This document shows positions 1 through 12,177 of a stretch of 64,000 nucleotides of DNA, one piece after another (positions within the stretch are counted from its first letter, which is position 1; every line of letters starts with the position of its first letter). The translations under genes and the position numbers were made by a program. This DNA is from Myxocyprinus asiaticus (Eukaryota > Chordata > Actinopteri > Cypriniformes > Catostomidae), in contig NC_059351.1 of assembly GCF_019703515.2 (NCBI RefSeq), forward strand, positions 16,371,501-16,435,500, read 5' to 3'. The notes below the pieces were generated by a model. That model was not told where the DNA came from. It did no database searches and saw nothing but the letters and a program-made list of their open reading frames with translations.

Positions 1-371
1 AGTGGGAAGATATTGGTGGAGTAACTCTAGGGTAAGGTCTTGTGTCTTCTTACATTTCTGTTTTCTTTACAGTCCTCTTTTATTCAGTCATATTTAAAAG
101 TCTTCTCCAGTAGTGGCACAGCAGTATGTGTGCAGTCCTAGTCTCTAATCAGCGAGGAGCTCAAGGCATCTAACTAGTTTAATGAACTTCTAAGCCAGCC
201 ACATTTCTTGCTTTCAGTAACGAAAATAGCTACTCGGTGCAAGCCGATCTCCACAGGTCATGATTAGCACACCACAATATAAACTGCATTGCTAATGCTC
301 ATGTAGCCGGTGGGTTGAAAATAATCACCACAGGATACAAAAATGTATTTTGGGGTTTTGTTCTGATGGCT

Positions 372-374
<3 letters not shown>

Positions 375-436
<62 letters not shown>
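375..436. repeat. (TA)n microsatellite
   Basis: An uninterrupted run of alternating T and A, about 31 dinucleotides. It is the first of seven long (TA)n tracts in the window. The open frame through it (tyrosine-isoleucine repeats) is a by-product of the repeat. Confidence 0.97.
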
Positions 437-438
<2 letters not shown>

Positions 439-1403
439 AATAAAGAATGTACAAAAATTAAATACAAAAATGGAACACAAAAATGAAATGAGGTACAATG
501 AAATATTGTAAAGGCTAATGTCAAAAGAAAATACAAACAGGGCATAAGCTTAACCATATACTTCAACACAGACTTAATACATGCTTATAATCTTCACAGC
601 ATTTTATACATTCAAGCACTTACGTACTTGCTCAAACCACTCAAACTTTCTATGCATTTAACACATACTTAAATCACTCACAGTATTTTACTTACAGTAT
701 TTTTAACCAAGCTTTAAGGACATTGTCATTACACATGTTCACTTAATTGGAAAACACACTGGATTATAAATCATTAAGTAAGATGTGATTAATACTACAT
801 TTACATACTCAGTTCTTGCATGTGTGCACAAACTTGGTCAAACTCCACACTTGCGATCCATATGCATCCTTCAAAAATGATCCATTACAAACACTAAATT
901 TTAACATACAACTCTTCTGAACACATATTTAATGCAATTTATGAGCATTTTGTATAAAATTTGATATTTACCCAAAGAATTATCAACCGACGAACAAAAC
1001 CGGGAGCTCTCTTGCCCAACTTATACTCTCATGTTCTAACCCGCACACGTGTGTAACACAGCAGGCGTCGCAAAATTATTAAAGGGGCCACATCCAATTT
1101 ATGACCAGAGTTAAATTACATGAAATTTCTCCACTTGGCTACACTAACTTCAGCCCAGAATGTAAGTTACTTTTTTCTTATTCGCCAGAGGAGGAAGGGT
1201 GGACACACACTAAGCTTGAGACTGTATCTTTGTATTTAAAGAAATGTGGGGCTCAAGTTAAAGGATTTGCCCTATGCTAGTCTACCAACTACAGTATACA
1301 AGCACTAAACAGCATATACCAGCCTGAATTAGCATCGAACTGTATGCTTGTTAAAGATGGCCTTTTCAGCAGGATTCTTACTGTATCTGTGATCCACTGC
1401 AAA

Positions 1404-1435
1404 AATAAATAAATAAATAAATAAATAAAAAAAAT
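1404..1435. repeat. (AAAT)n microsatellite
   Basis: Tandem 'aaat' units, seven to eight copies, running into a short A-tract. Confidence 0.9.
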
Positions 1436-2026
1436 ACATGAATACATAAATGAAACTTCTCATTCTATGAGATGAAATTCTCATTCAGTCTGAACTAAAT
1501 TTTATTGATGAACCTGCTAGCACAACCTAATCATTTGACAACACTAACCCCAGGCCTGTGATTCAAAACATAGTATGTCTGCAGAATCTTATAAGAATGC
1601 ACCACTGTGAATCACATAGTTTAGTGAGGGAAACACTTTCCTGACAAACAAGCAGAAAGAAAGATTCTAGATTAACATTCAACCATGGCAAAACAGTAGC
1701 AACATTTTGGGAAACACTAGGGAGACTAAGTTTGCATTATTTGGCATCTTAAAAACATGGCACTTTTAAGCTGGCCACTGAAAACAAAGTGAGACACGGC
1801 GCAGCGCTCAAAGAAGTCATGCATAACACATTTGGTGTGAACGGTCATTAAAACTTTTTTTTTTTTAAACATGATTTAAATTTTGTTTTTTGCAGTGAGG
1901 CTATTCTAGTTGGATGAACTTCTACTTTTTTGTCACTCACTTCCTGTGAGTGGATTTAGCTGCATGTAAACAGTATTTTGCGGAAAACTGCATCCTCTTC
2001 TGGTATCCTTGCGCATATTATGCAGA

Positions 2027-2707
2027 TGTTGGGGTGCGAGAGACAGGACCCAAAAGCAGAGGTAACAGTTCAAGAGAATTTATTAATAACACAAGTTCTC
2101 TTCAAAAAAAAACAGCGCCCAGGCAATAGTCTCCCCCGACACGTGAGCGGAGATGAGGAATCCTCCTCCAAGGGTATGGGCAGTGATACAGGCAAAGGCG
2201 ATCTAGAGGGTAACCACACCTCTAGAGACAGGCAACCAACAGACACATGAGCAGTCTCCTACTAGACAAGAGAGCATGGTTAACACTTGACAGCATACAA
2301 TACATTCACATTCAATCACAATGATCCAACATCAGACATGACACACAAGGGGATTTAAATAAGCAGAGAAACAAACAAGTGACAGGTGCCACTTGCAGCT
2401 GAAGGTTGTAATGATCAGTGTTCCCATGGAAACGCTGATTCAGCATGGCAGCGGCACCTGAAGACACATAAGGGCAAAACGTAAACATGCTTTGACAAAA
2501 ACAGGCAGGGGACGATGATGCCACGGCCCTCGGCAGACAAAACTGAACCTGGCAAGTTGACAGGACTGTGACATCACCGGAGGGTGCACGGTGGCAACTA
2601 GTGCACGTCGGTCACATAAAGGGGTACACAAAACACTGAGGCAGGCCGATACTGCCACAGCCCCATCAGGCAGAACCCCAACCTGACAAGGTGACAAAAA
2701 TGTGACA
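2027..2707 (-). repeat. LTR-like terminal repeat, minus orientation
   Basis: Read on the minus strand this block starts TGTCACA and ends CCAACA, the TG...CA form of an LTR. The bases just outside it on the minus strand are the purine run 'cgagggggggtac', like the polypurine tract that precedes a 3' LTR. Inside it are an AATAAA-type signal (minus strand, near 2080) and a TATA-like 'ttatttaaat' (near 2355). A second, partial copy in the same orientation lies at 4163-4446. I infer the 3' LTR of a Gypsy-like or non-autonomous LTR retrotransposon. No gag-pol is visible, so the family is uncertain. Confidence 0.5.
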
Positions 2708-3610
2708 GTACCCCCCCTCGAAGGGATGCCTCCTGGTGTCCCAACGGGAACATCAAACAAACGAAAAAAGACAAACAACACAAACATTCAACAAAGAACA
2801 GGAAACATCAAAGAAAGGGAGGGAAGGGAGGGAAACCAGGGAGGGAGTTTGAGGAAAGGGGCAGGGTCTGGTGGCCTGGGTGGAGGCCTCAGGCCGGAAG
2901 TAACTTCTGGCGGCCTGGGGGGAGGCTTTGGGGCGGAGGCGACGCAGGACTGGGTGATGGCTGCTGGGCAGGGGGCAGAGAACTGGGTGGCAACTGCTGG
3001 ACAGGGTTCAGGGGGAGCGGCTCAGGGGGCAGAGCCGTGGAAATCTCAGGCATGGACACTGATTTCAGCAGGGGAACGGCCTTCGTGGCTGTGAGCAATG
3101 GCAGCTGCAACTGGGGAACAACCTCGGTGGCCGTGAGAACTGGCCGTGACAGGGGAACATCCTCCGTGGCTTTGAGCACTGGCAGTGACAGGGGAACAGC
3201 CTTTGTGGCTGTGAGAACAGGCAGTGACTGGGGAACAGCCTCCATGGCTGAGAGCATAGGCAGTGACAGGGGAACAGCGTCCGTGGTTGTGAGCACGGGC
3301 AAGGATGGGGGAATGACCTCCATGGTTGTGGGCACTGGCAGTGGCAGGGGTGCAGCCTTCATGGCCGTGAACACAGGCAGGGACAGGGGAACGTCCTCTG
3401 TGGTCGTGGGCACTGGCAGTGGCAGGGAAACAGCCTTCGTGGCTGTGAACACAGGCGGGCACGGGGGAATGACTTACATGATCGTGGGCACTGGCAGTGG
3501 CAGGGGAGCAGCCTTCATGGCTGTGAACACAGGCAGGGATGGGGGAGCTACCTCTGTGGTCGTGGGCACTTGCAGTGGCAGGGGAACAGCTTTCGTGGCT
3601 TTGAACACAG
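2708..3610 (-). mobile_element. Internal remnant of LTR-like element, proline-rich repeats
   Basis: The sequence between the two LTR-like blocks is GC-rich and low in complexity. On the minus strand 2889-3452 reads as a 187-residue open frame rich in Pro, Leu, Thr and Val, with a 13-residue period ('PLSLPVLTATEAV'-like units), followed by a Pro/Ser/Gln tail. No protease, RT, RNase H or integrase motif is present. It may be the tail of a gag-like or accessory region, or simply a minisatellite that stays open. I assign no function. Confidence 0.35.
3046..3610. repeat. 39-bp minisatellite, open in several frames
   Basis: About 14 imperfect tandem units of 39 bp built around 'ggcagtgacaggggaacag' and 'ccttcgtggctgtgagcac'. 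Because 39 is a multiple of three, long frames persist on both strands: 3037-3741 plus, 2889-3452 minus and 3046-3462 minus. Units differ mainly by substitutions. The repeats directly abut one another without unique spacers, so this is not a CRISPR array. Confidence 0.9.
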
Positions 3611-3741
3611 GTAGTTCAAAGTTTGTTTCCTTGGGTGGATGTAGGTCCAAAGTTGGTTTAGTTAAATGTGGTGTTCCTCAGGGATCGATTTTGAGCCCCT
3701 TACTTTTTAGCTTTTACATGTTCCCCCTTGGTCAGCTCTAG
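3611..3741 (+). pseudogene. L2-like LINE reverse-transcriptase fragment
   Basis: A short scrap of a non-LTR reverse transcriptase. It reads 'GVPQGSILSPLLFSFYM' after 'SKFVSLGGCRSKVGLVKC', the RT block in which PQG is the conserved core, and then 'PLGQL' before a stop. The spacing and the LFSxYM-LPLG style resemble fish L2-type LINEs. Only about 40 codons remain and there is no FADD box. It is fused in frame to the upstream minisatellite frame by chance. Confidence 0.75.
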
Positions 3742-4162
3742 GGATGTAATGGTATGACGGTATGATGATGTACCGTGGTATTAAAAACAGACGGTTTCCA
3801 TACCGTTGACATTTCATTAATGACGTTATTGTGTGAAAAAAAATTATATATATATAAATTTAAAAAATCCCAAGTAAATTTATTATATTTCCATTTACTA
3901 ATGGTTCATTTAATAATAAAATAAATAAATAAATAAATAAATAAAAATTTAAATGAAAGATGAGAAAGTCGCATTCAATGTCACTCTGTCAGACCAACGG
4001 ACAGCAGCACATGAGCGCTGTGCAGAACGAAATGTCGGACTCGGAGGAGCCTCTTTTCCCCCCACCTAAGTGGGTAAAGTCCGCTGTGTGGGAGTATTTC
4101 GGTTATATAAAAGACACAAGAGGCAACATCAGTGTTGATGGACACCCTATTTGCAAAATTGC
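3735..4162 (+). mobile_element. hAT transposon 5' fragment
   Basis: The fragment starts at 'ctagggatgtaatggtatga', which resembles the terminal sequence of fish hAT elements. It runs through an AT-rich leader with an (AAAT)n tract into a BED-finger coding segment. It stops abruptly at 4162, where LTR-like sequence resumes. No right terminus is present. Confidence 0.5.
3960..4162 (+). pseudogene. hAT transposase BED zinc-finger fragment
   Basis: The frame contains 'KSAVWEYFGYIKDTRGN' then 'DGHPICKI'. This is the start of a BED zinc finger (the aromatic W..FG segment followed by the first Cys of the C2H2 set), as used for DNA binding by hAT transposases and ZBED proteins. A run of acidic and Pro residues precedes it. 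The second half of the finger, the catalytic DDE core and the dimerisation domain are absent, and the frame passes into LTR-like DNA and ends. A host ZBED exon is less likely because a hAT-like terminus lies just upstream. Confidence 0.7.
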
Positions 4163-4446
4163 ACACGGTGGCAACTAACACATTGTGGTGACCCACCACC
4201 GGACCCATGCACCACACAAAGCATGAACACAAAACACAAGACTGACAGGGGACAATGATGTCATGGTCCACGTCAGACAAAACCCAACCTTAACAGGTTG
4301 ACAGGACCATGACATCACCGGAGAGCGCACGGCAGTAACTCGCACACGGTGGTCCCAAAGGGGATACACAAAACACTGATGCAGGCCGATACTGCCACGG
4401 TCCCGTCAGGCAGAACCCCAAAATGACAAGGTGACTGGACTGTGAC
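4163..4446 (-). repeat. Partial second LTR-like copy
   Basis: This block repeats the 2490-2707 part of the upstream LTR-like unit in the same orientation. Shared runs include 'gcaggccgatactgccac' and 'acatcaccggag'. It ends near 'ctgtgacagta'. Its other end is lost at the hAT BED junction, so it is either a truncated second LTR or a rearranged duplicate. Confidence 0.5.
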
Positions 4447-4510
4447 AGTAGAAGGTAACACAGTGTAGGCCTGCCGACTTTGCCTGGTCATGACAGAAGC
4501 TGAAAACATA

Positions 4511-6130
<1,620 letters not shown>

Positions 6131-6376
6131 TATTTATATTATTATTATTGTTGTTGTTATTAATAATCATAATTATTATTATTATAGCCTAATAATAAAT
6201 ATTAATATTTAATTATAATATTGATGTATTCTTTATGTTTTCTCACCAGATGAAGCTGGATATGGAGGCTACATTAACTGTGGAATGTGTTTTTAAGTTT
6301 GGTTTCTCCTGGTATTTCTGACATTAAAATCTGCAGAAACAGAATTTTCGTTTAGACTTGTCTCTGCAGTGTGCAG
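6131..6376. repeat. AT-rich simple repeat and spacer
   Basis: Imperfect (ATT)n/(TTA)n DNA to about 6220, then about 150 bp of unassigned spacer. No gene. Confidence 0.6.
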
Positions 6377-6603
6377 CAGAGGTGGGTGGAGTAGCCAAAA
6401 ACTGTACTCAAGTAAAAGTCCAATTACTTAAAAAAAAATAATCAAGTAGAAGTAAAAGTGCTAACATAAATAATTACTTGAGTAAGAGTAAGAAAGTATC
6501 CAATTAAAAGAGTACTCAAGTAGTGAGTATCTCATTACTTTCACAAATGACTAAATGGATGTTAACTCTCATATATTCCATTACATAATACACATTTAAC
6601 ATG

Positions 6604-6609
6604 TATTAC

Positions 6610-6681
<72 letters not shown>
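6604..6681. repeat. (AAT)n followed by (ATT)n
   Basis: A run of 'aat' units switches to its complement 'att', making a near-perfect palindrome in the left part of the hAT-like element. Confidence 0.9.
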
Positions 6682-6683
<2 letters not shown>

Positions 6684-6689
6684 GAAAAT

Positions 6690-6809
6690 CTGTCATCGTT
6701 CACCATCATGTTGATCCAAACCCTTATGAATTTCTTTCTTCCATGCAACACAATATGAAGATTTTATCCAGAATATTAGCCTTGGTCACCATTTACTTTC
6801 AGTCAATGT

Positions 6810-6887
<78 letters not shown>

Positions 6888-7518
6888 AAAGTGAATGGTG
6901 ACTGAGACTGTCAGTCCCTAATATTCTGTCTAACATATTTTGTGTTCCACAGAATACAGGTCACACAGGTTTGGAACAACAAGTGGGAAGGGAAATTATG
7001 ATTTCAGCTCTGTAAGTCAGTAAAATGCAAGTGAATGGGTGCCAAAATTTTGGTGCTCCAAAAATCACATAAAGAAATCTTAAAATTAATCCATATGACT
7101 CCAGTAGTTAAATCCACATCTTCAGAAGTGATATGATAGGTGTGGGTGAGAAACAGATCAATATTTAAGTCATTTTTTGCTAGAAATTCTTCTCCCAGCC
7201 CAGCAGGGGGCGATATGCAGAGAAGAATGTGAATCACCAAAAACACAAGAAGAAGAATGTGAAAGTGATCTGTTTCTCATCCACACCTATCACATCGCTT
7301 CTAAAGATATTAATTTAACAACTGGAGTCTTATGGAGTACTTTTTGAGCTTTAAAAAGTTGGCACCCATTCACTTGCATTGTATGGACCAAAAGAGCTGA
7401 GAAATTCTTCTAAAAATCTTCATTTGAGTTCAGCAGATGAAAGAAAGTCATACATATCTGGCATAAGGGTGAGTAAATGATGAGAGAATTTTCATTTTTT
7501 GGTGAACTATCCCTTTAA
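6690..7518. mobile_element. Fold-back MITE copy 1, interrupted by (TA)n
   Basis: Two halves are mutually inverted: 'gatctgtttctcatccacac' in the right half against 'gtgtgggtgagaaacagatc' in the left, with matching arms around '...caagtgaatgggtgcc'. The right tip is 'ggtgaactatccctttaa', shared with copies at 14.3, 18.6 and 56.5 kb. The left tip is decayed. A (TA)n run at 6813-6885 is inserted between inverted 'cattcac'-type arms. It is non-coding and the mobilising transposase is unknown to me. Confidence 0.75.
6813..6885. repeat. (TA)n microsatellite
   Basis: About 36 TA units flanked by mutually inverted sequence: 'accatttactttcagt' before, 'tgaaagtgaatggtgac' after. It therefore sits at the centre of a palindrome. 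Confidence 0.95.
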
Positions 7519-8747
7519 GGGCTCTTGTCAGATCTGGATGAATTTGTCAATAAGAAGAGAGGTTTGGAAACCTTTCTAGTAATTATTACAGTGAAAACGT
7601 GAACAATGTCCCACAGGGATATTATGTATGATGCTGAAATATAAACCAAAGCAAGATCATGTTTTATTAATGCCTACTTTCTCTATTTCATAGCTTCTAG
7701 TTCTTAGTTCAGTGTAGTTACAGTTTGCAGTGTCTAAATAATTAAAATTATTAGTTCTGTACACAGTACCGCCACTCCCTAAATGCAAAGTACGCAGCGC
7801 AGAAATGCTGTCTGTTCAATCCAGTTGTCAATCAAATGTTCAGTAGAGCAAAAGGCATGTACACTTAACTTGGATGTATACATCGATTCATACAGCTAAT
7901 CAGCCCGAAGTAGCTGCGATAGTTTCCGGTACACCTGCGAAGGCGCGGGGTAAATGCGTAAATACTGCACTGATATATTGCTGCACTGATTTAAACATTT
8001 ACACATAAAAACTGATGTCACAAGAGACCATATTTACAGAATCACCCTGAAAATGACCATCACCATGACACAGAAAAGCCAGCATTGTCATTAGTTCCAC
8101 AATTTACCTCAGCGTTCTGCCTTAAGTTGGATCTGCAATTTTAAGCTTAAAATATCCGCTTGTCTTGGTGTTAAATGAAGGCATTGCATAACAAAACTAT
8201 TATTTTTTCAATGTACAGAGTGAAGAAAGTGTTTCACTTAGTTTGAAGAGCTTAATGCTGCAGCAGTGATGACTTGGCTTGAGTGACAGTCTGTGACAGC
8301 ACGTGCAGCTGTGTGAACCTCCGCTGTCATAAAAGTACCATTCAGTAATCTCTCAATAAATTATGCAGTAATTAAAATAAAACCTAGTAATGAAATGACA
8401 GGAACGCTGCTCATTATAATGAAGTAAAAGTAGTTTTTTTCATTAGAAATGTACTTGAGTAAGAGTAAAGTACCCACATTTAAACCTACTCTAAAACTTT
8501 TTTATTTTTTATTAATTTATTTTTATTACTCAAGTAAATGTAACTGAGTAAATGTAGCGCGTTACTACCCACCTCTGGTGGTCAAGTATAAAAATGTTAT
8601 TCTGGAGGCTCGAGGTGTCAAGCAATTGTGAAAGGTCAAGCACACATTTTGCAATGAATATTAAATAACCTACAAATACAAACATTAAATGAAATAAGAA
8701 AAAACATTTATTAAGCCAATGAACAGGTGAAAGCACCATAAATATAC

Positions 8748-9280
8748 ACTATATGGCCAAAAGTTTGTGGACACCCCCTTCTAATTAACGAAATTGGTTA
8801 CTCCATTAAATCCAGTAAAGAAAAATGTTAATGTTTCTTTATGTAATGGCTTGGGCTTTGTGTGCTTCCAAATTTGTGGCAACTGTTTGGGGATAGACCT
8901 TTTCTTTTCCAGCATGACAATGCCCCTGTGAACAAAGTAAGGTCCATAAAGAAATGGTTTACTGTGTCTGGCATGGAAAAAAATTGACTGGCCTGCACAA
9001 AGCCCAGACCTGAACCCCACTGATCACTTTTGGGGTGAACTGGAACAGCAACTGTAAGTCAGGCCCCGTCGACCAACATCAGTTCCTGACCTCACTGATA
9101 GCCTTGTGTCTGAATAAGAGCAAATCCCTGCAGCAATGTTACTACATACAGTATAGTGGAAAGCCTTCCCAAAAGAGTGGATGTTGTTATTACAGCAAAG
9201 GGGGAAATTGATGCCTAAGGTTTTGAAATCAAATGTTCATCAAGCACATATGGTGTCCACAAACTTTTGGCCATATAGTG
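8748..9280 (+). mobile_element. Tc1-like element, internally deleted
   Basis: The left tip 'cactatatggccaaaagttt' and the right tip (its inverted copy) are each flanked by TA (8746-8747 and 9281-9282). At 533 bp it is a third of a full Tc1. Inside is a scrap of transposase on the plus strand: 'FQHDNAPVNKVRSIKKWF' (second catalytic Asp region) and a 'PRPEPH'/'LLG' remnant of the DxxxPxxHLW block, with stops and shifts. The DNA-binding domain and first Asp are gone. Confidence 0.88.
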
Positions 9281-10523
9281 TATATCAGAAATTTTTATGA
9301 TAGGCTACACTCGAGGCTTATTTTGTGAGCACATATTTTAACATAATGTGGAGAACATAATTATTTAGTTAAATTACATGTGCAGAATTAGCAAAATGCA
9401 GTGGAATAAATAGCAAGAGCGAGCCTCTATACATTTCTAGAAGAAAAAAGCAGAAAAAAGTGCATGTTTTGGTTTCTCCACAATCCTCTGTGTGCAGGAA
9501 TATTCTGAATAGATTTACAAGTATTTAAACCTCTTTGGGGCATTTAAACTGTTTGGGGATATAGGCTAAACCATGCAATTACCTTCACTGGTTATATGGA
9601 TTTTACTGTGGTCAGCTTTAAGAGACGGGCAGATGAGCTCCACTATTAAATCTTAACTTCTCTTGTCAGGAATTCAACATTGCGCTAATGTTGATTTATG
9701 AATCCTTACGTCTGAATTGTGAAAAACATTTGGTGTTTATATATTAACAGGCATTTTAAAAAGTGGAAAATGTGTATAATATAGTATCTTTTTTAACATT
9801 ACTCTTGACAAGATTAGATTTCTGAGACGTGCACAATTAACGGAGACTGAAACGAGTCGAGACCGCGGCCATCCGATGAACTTGAAATCACACTGTGCAT
9901 ATTTTCAGTCATAAAGTTTACACTGTAGTAATATTGGCTTCACAGACTCATCATTGTTTTGTAATTTTTGAGATGTTTATTTAAAATATTGCTTAATACC
10001 TGTGCTCGTTGGATGATCAGTCTTTTGTTTTTTGTTTTTTTCTATTATTCAGATTAATTTGTTATTCATTTTGAAGTAATTATTCGTGCCTTTCCGAATA
10101 AGGTTTTCAGCTTCGGCCACATCCCTAGTTCTGATTTTGAGTTATTTACAGATTTTGCAGAAAAATACAAATTTGTGCACATTGGCAACACTGTACATGT
10201 GGATATAGTCCTGGCTCTTGAAGAATGCCTGGCCATCTGTGAGTATGCTGAGCTTCTAAACTGTTCCTATCTATGCCAGCTCTAGTTACATTATGAGAAG
10301 CTCTCTCATTATTGCTTTCAGGTATCGACATTTAGGAACACACTGTTCAGCACACGCACACCTCATAAGAACAGTACTAATTTGGTGTGCTCAGCTCTTG
10401 TTAAAGTTAAGACGGTGCAGTAATTGCTTTATTTATGGCATGTTGCAATTAACTACAGAGATATTCCAATTATCAAGTCACTATTAAGGATAATTAACAA
10501 TAAAGATTATAAAAAAATGTATA

Positions 10524-10564
<41 letters not shown>

Positions 10565-10921
10565 CACTCACTGTTGATCTCGTACCAGTGAATCTGTAAA
10601 ATGCTTACAGTGCATGTGCTTGATAACATCAAACCTCATTAGTTGACCCTGCACTCTGACCCCAGCCTAGCTGGGATATGTGAAAAAGAAGAATTTCACT
10701 GTATATGTGCAAATGTATAATGTGTGATGAATAAAGAAAATTATTAATTAAATTATAATTATAATTATTATTATAAATTATAAAAAAAATTATAGTTCTT
10801 GAGTGTTTCATGACCAAACATCATGTCACAAGTACCAAATGGGTTTGGAATGACATTAGGGTGAGTAAATAATGACAGAATAGTGAACTATTCCTTTAAA
10901 TCTGACTTGTGACATTTGCAA
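9281..10921. other. Unassigned spacer with minor repeats
   Basis: No gene is recognised. The stretch holds a (CA)n tract (10525-10560) and a short right-end remnant of the fold-back MITE family near 10840-10900 ('agggtgagtaaataatgac ... gtgaactattcctttaa'). Frames near 10150-10490 show no recognisable domain. Confidence 0.5.
10525..10560. repeat. (CA)n microsatellite
   Basis: About 18 CA units. Confidence 0.95.
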
Positions 10922-11630
10922 CCTGGTCTCATATTGAAAACGTGACTCTGTATACATTTTTGCAAAACTTGTAATACGTATCTCCAGGTACAATTTCCTA
11001 CAGTTTCCAGGTGAAATGAACACTAGAGGCGCTGTGTGTTTGATTCACTTTCTCTCAAATCATGACTTCAGTGGCTGATTATAACTTCATAAATACTTGT
11101 TTTTCTCTCTTTTACTCAGAACATGCTATTTTATGATATCAACACACTTTTACTCTACGCATCTTTGAAAAACAATGCATTTTAATGCTTGCATTACAGA
11201 CCCACCTACATATATACACTTATTGAAGCATGAATAGTTTGCATGGTAGCTCACCTGATAGGGTGCTGGACTTAGAGTAGGAGGACTGTATGAACTCAAG
11301 CAATCATGTGACATGACAGAGTCATAGATGCAGCACAAAATGATGTGGTTGCTTCAGAAAATGTGCTTTTTCATTTCGCTTCTGCCTTTTAAAACACTAT
11401 TGGTTAGGTTCAGGCAAAAGTTTTAGGTTAGGGAGGTATGTTTAAAAAAAAAAAAAAAAAAATATCTAAACTTCACCTCAAAACTGCATCTAAAACAACA
11501 CCACCTTACTTGCTTTTGGCACCCCCAGCTGGACATTTTACTGGAAACCTGCAGCCAAACATGCTATACAGCACATACATTTTGAATTGCAAAAATGTTG
11601 TCATCTTCACGTATATTTCATGAGACCAGG
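10922..11630. mobile_element. MITE with tRNA-like segment, copy A
   Basis: The tips are inverted: 'cctggtctcat' at the left and 'catgagaccagg' at the right. The body is collinear with copy B at 16390-17077. Shared landmarks in order are 'tgaaatgaacactagaggcg', 'aaatcatga', 'acacttttact', a tRNA-like 'ggtagctcacctgatag', 'atgatgtggttgctt', 'attggttaggttcagg' and 'aaaatgttgtcatcttcacg'. A purine run (11438-11460) has expanded inside. It is non-coding. I infer a DNA-transposon derivative that absorbed a tRNA-derived sequence. The superfamily is unknown. Confidence 0.7.
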
Positions 11631-11699
11631 CTGGACATTTGCTTATCACATTTTCTGTTTTTTCCCCATCATTTCATGCCCTATCTCTAGTATTTATCT

Positions 11700-12177
11700 A
11701 TCCATTAATGGGAGGGATTTCTGCTACGATACCAAAATGTTGGCTTCGTCACGATACCAACCCTGGTTCTTCGGTATTGATGCTAAATCGATTTTATAAT
11801 CAACAAATTAAAAGCCTCAGATTTTTTATGAAATTACACAGAAAATGATCATATGACAGAGAAGAGCTGCACCTCTTGTATATTCTGTAGCATGCAGTGC
11901 ATGTGACTGTATAATATTTAATTAAATTACATCCTTCTGCTGTTTAATTATCACACTTGGCCACATCCAGAGGTTTTTTGTTTTATTTTCAAATTGTCAT
12001 TGATTTCATCTCAAAATTGTCACTTCTCATATAATTTTGCTAATGGCAACATACTGTAATATGGTACTGAAATTAGCAACAAGATGATATCGTACCATTT
12101 TAGTTTTTTTTTTTTTTTTTTTTTTTTTTTTGTATCGTGATACTTTGTTAGTACCGGTAAACTCCACAACCCTACAT
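11700..12177. mobile_element. Degenerate hAT-like MITE remnant
   Basis: The block carries repeated 'acgatacc'/'tatcgtgatac' motifs at both ends and finishes near 'ccacaaccctaca', which resembles the TAGGG-type tips of some fish hAT elements. An interior T-tract (12103-12131) breaks it. The left boundary is not clear and no coding remains. Confidence 0.3.

Larger units (their letters stand above)
1..2026. other. AT-rich unassigned DNA
   Basis: I see no gene, RNA or recognisable transposon here. The stretch is AT-rich with short frames only and contains two simple repeats listed separately. A pyrimidine-rich tract ending in 'ctttacag' near position 71 resembles a splice acceptor, but no convincing open frame follows, so I do not call an exon. 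Confidence 0.5.
6377..8577. mobile_element. hAT-like element, non-autonomous
   Basis: The left end is 'cagaggtgggtggagtagcc' and the right end read inward is 'cagaggtgggtagtaacgcg', so the two tips form an inverted repeat. Both ends carry subterminal 'actcaagta' motifs, as does the 48.7-54.5 kb element. The 8 bp outside the tips are 'gtgtgcag' and 'gtggtcaa' (5 of 8 alike), a possible decayed hAT duplication. No transposase frame is visible. A fold-back MITE and two simple repeats sit inside. The hAT assignment is inferred from the ends. Confidence 0.6.

Noticed and set aside
264..569. 101-codon minus frame with Tyr/Ile repeats
   Set aside because: It exists only because a (TA)n tract has no stops in that frame. 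No domain and no support outside the repeat.
3046..3610. Regular repeats that could suggest a CRISPR array
   Set aside because: The 39-bp units abut without unique spacers and vary by substitution, there are no cas genes, and the context is a fish genome. It is a minisatellite.
3960..4178. Host ZBED-type gene exon
   Set aside because: Only half of a BED finger is present, hAT-like tip sequence lies just upstream, and the frame runs straight into LTR-like DNA.
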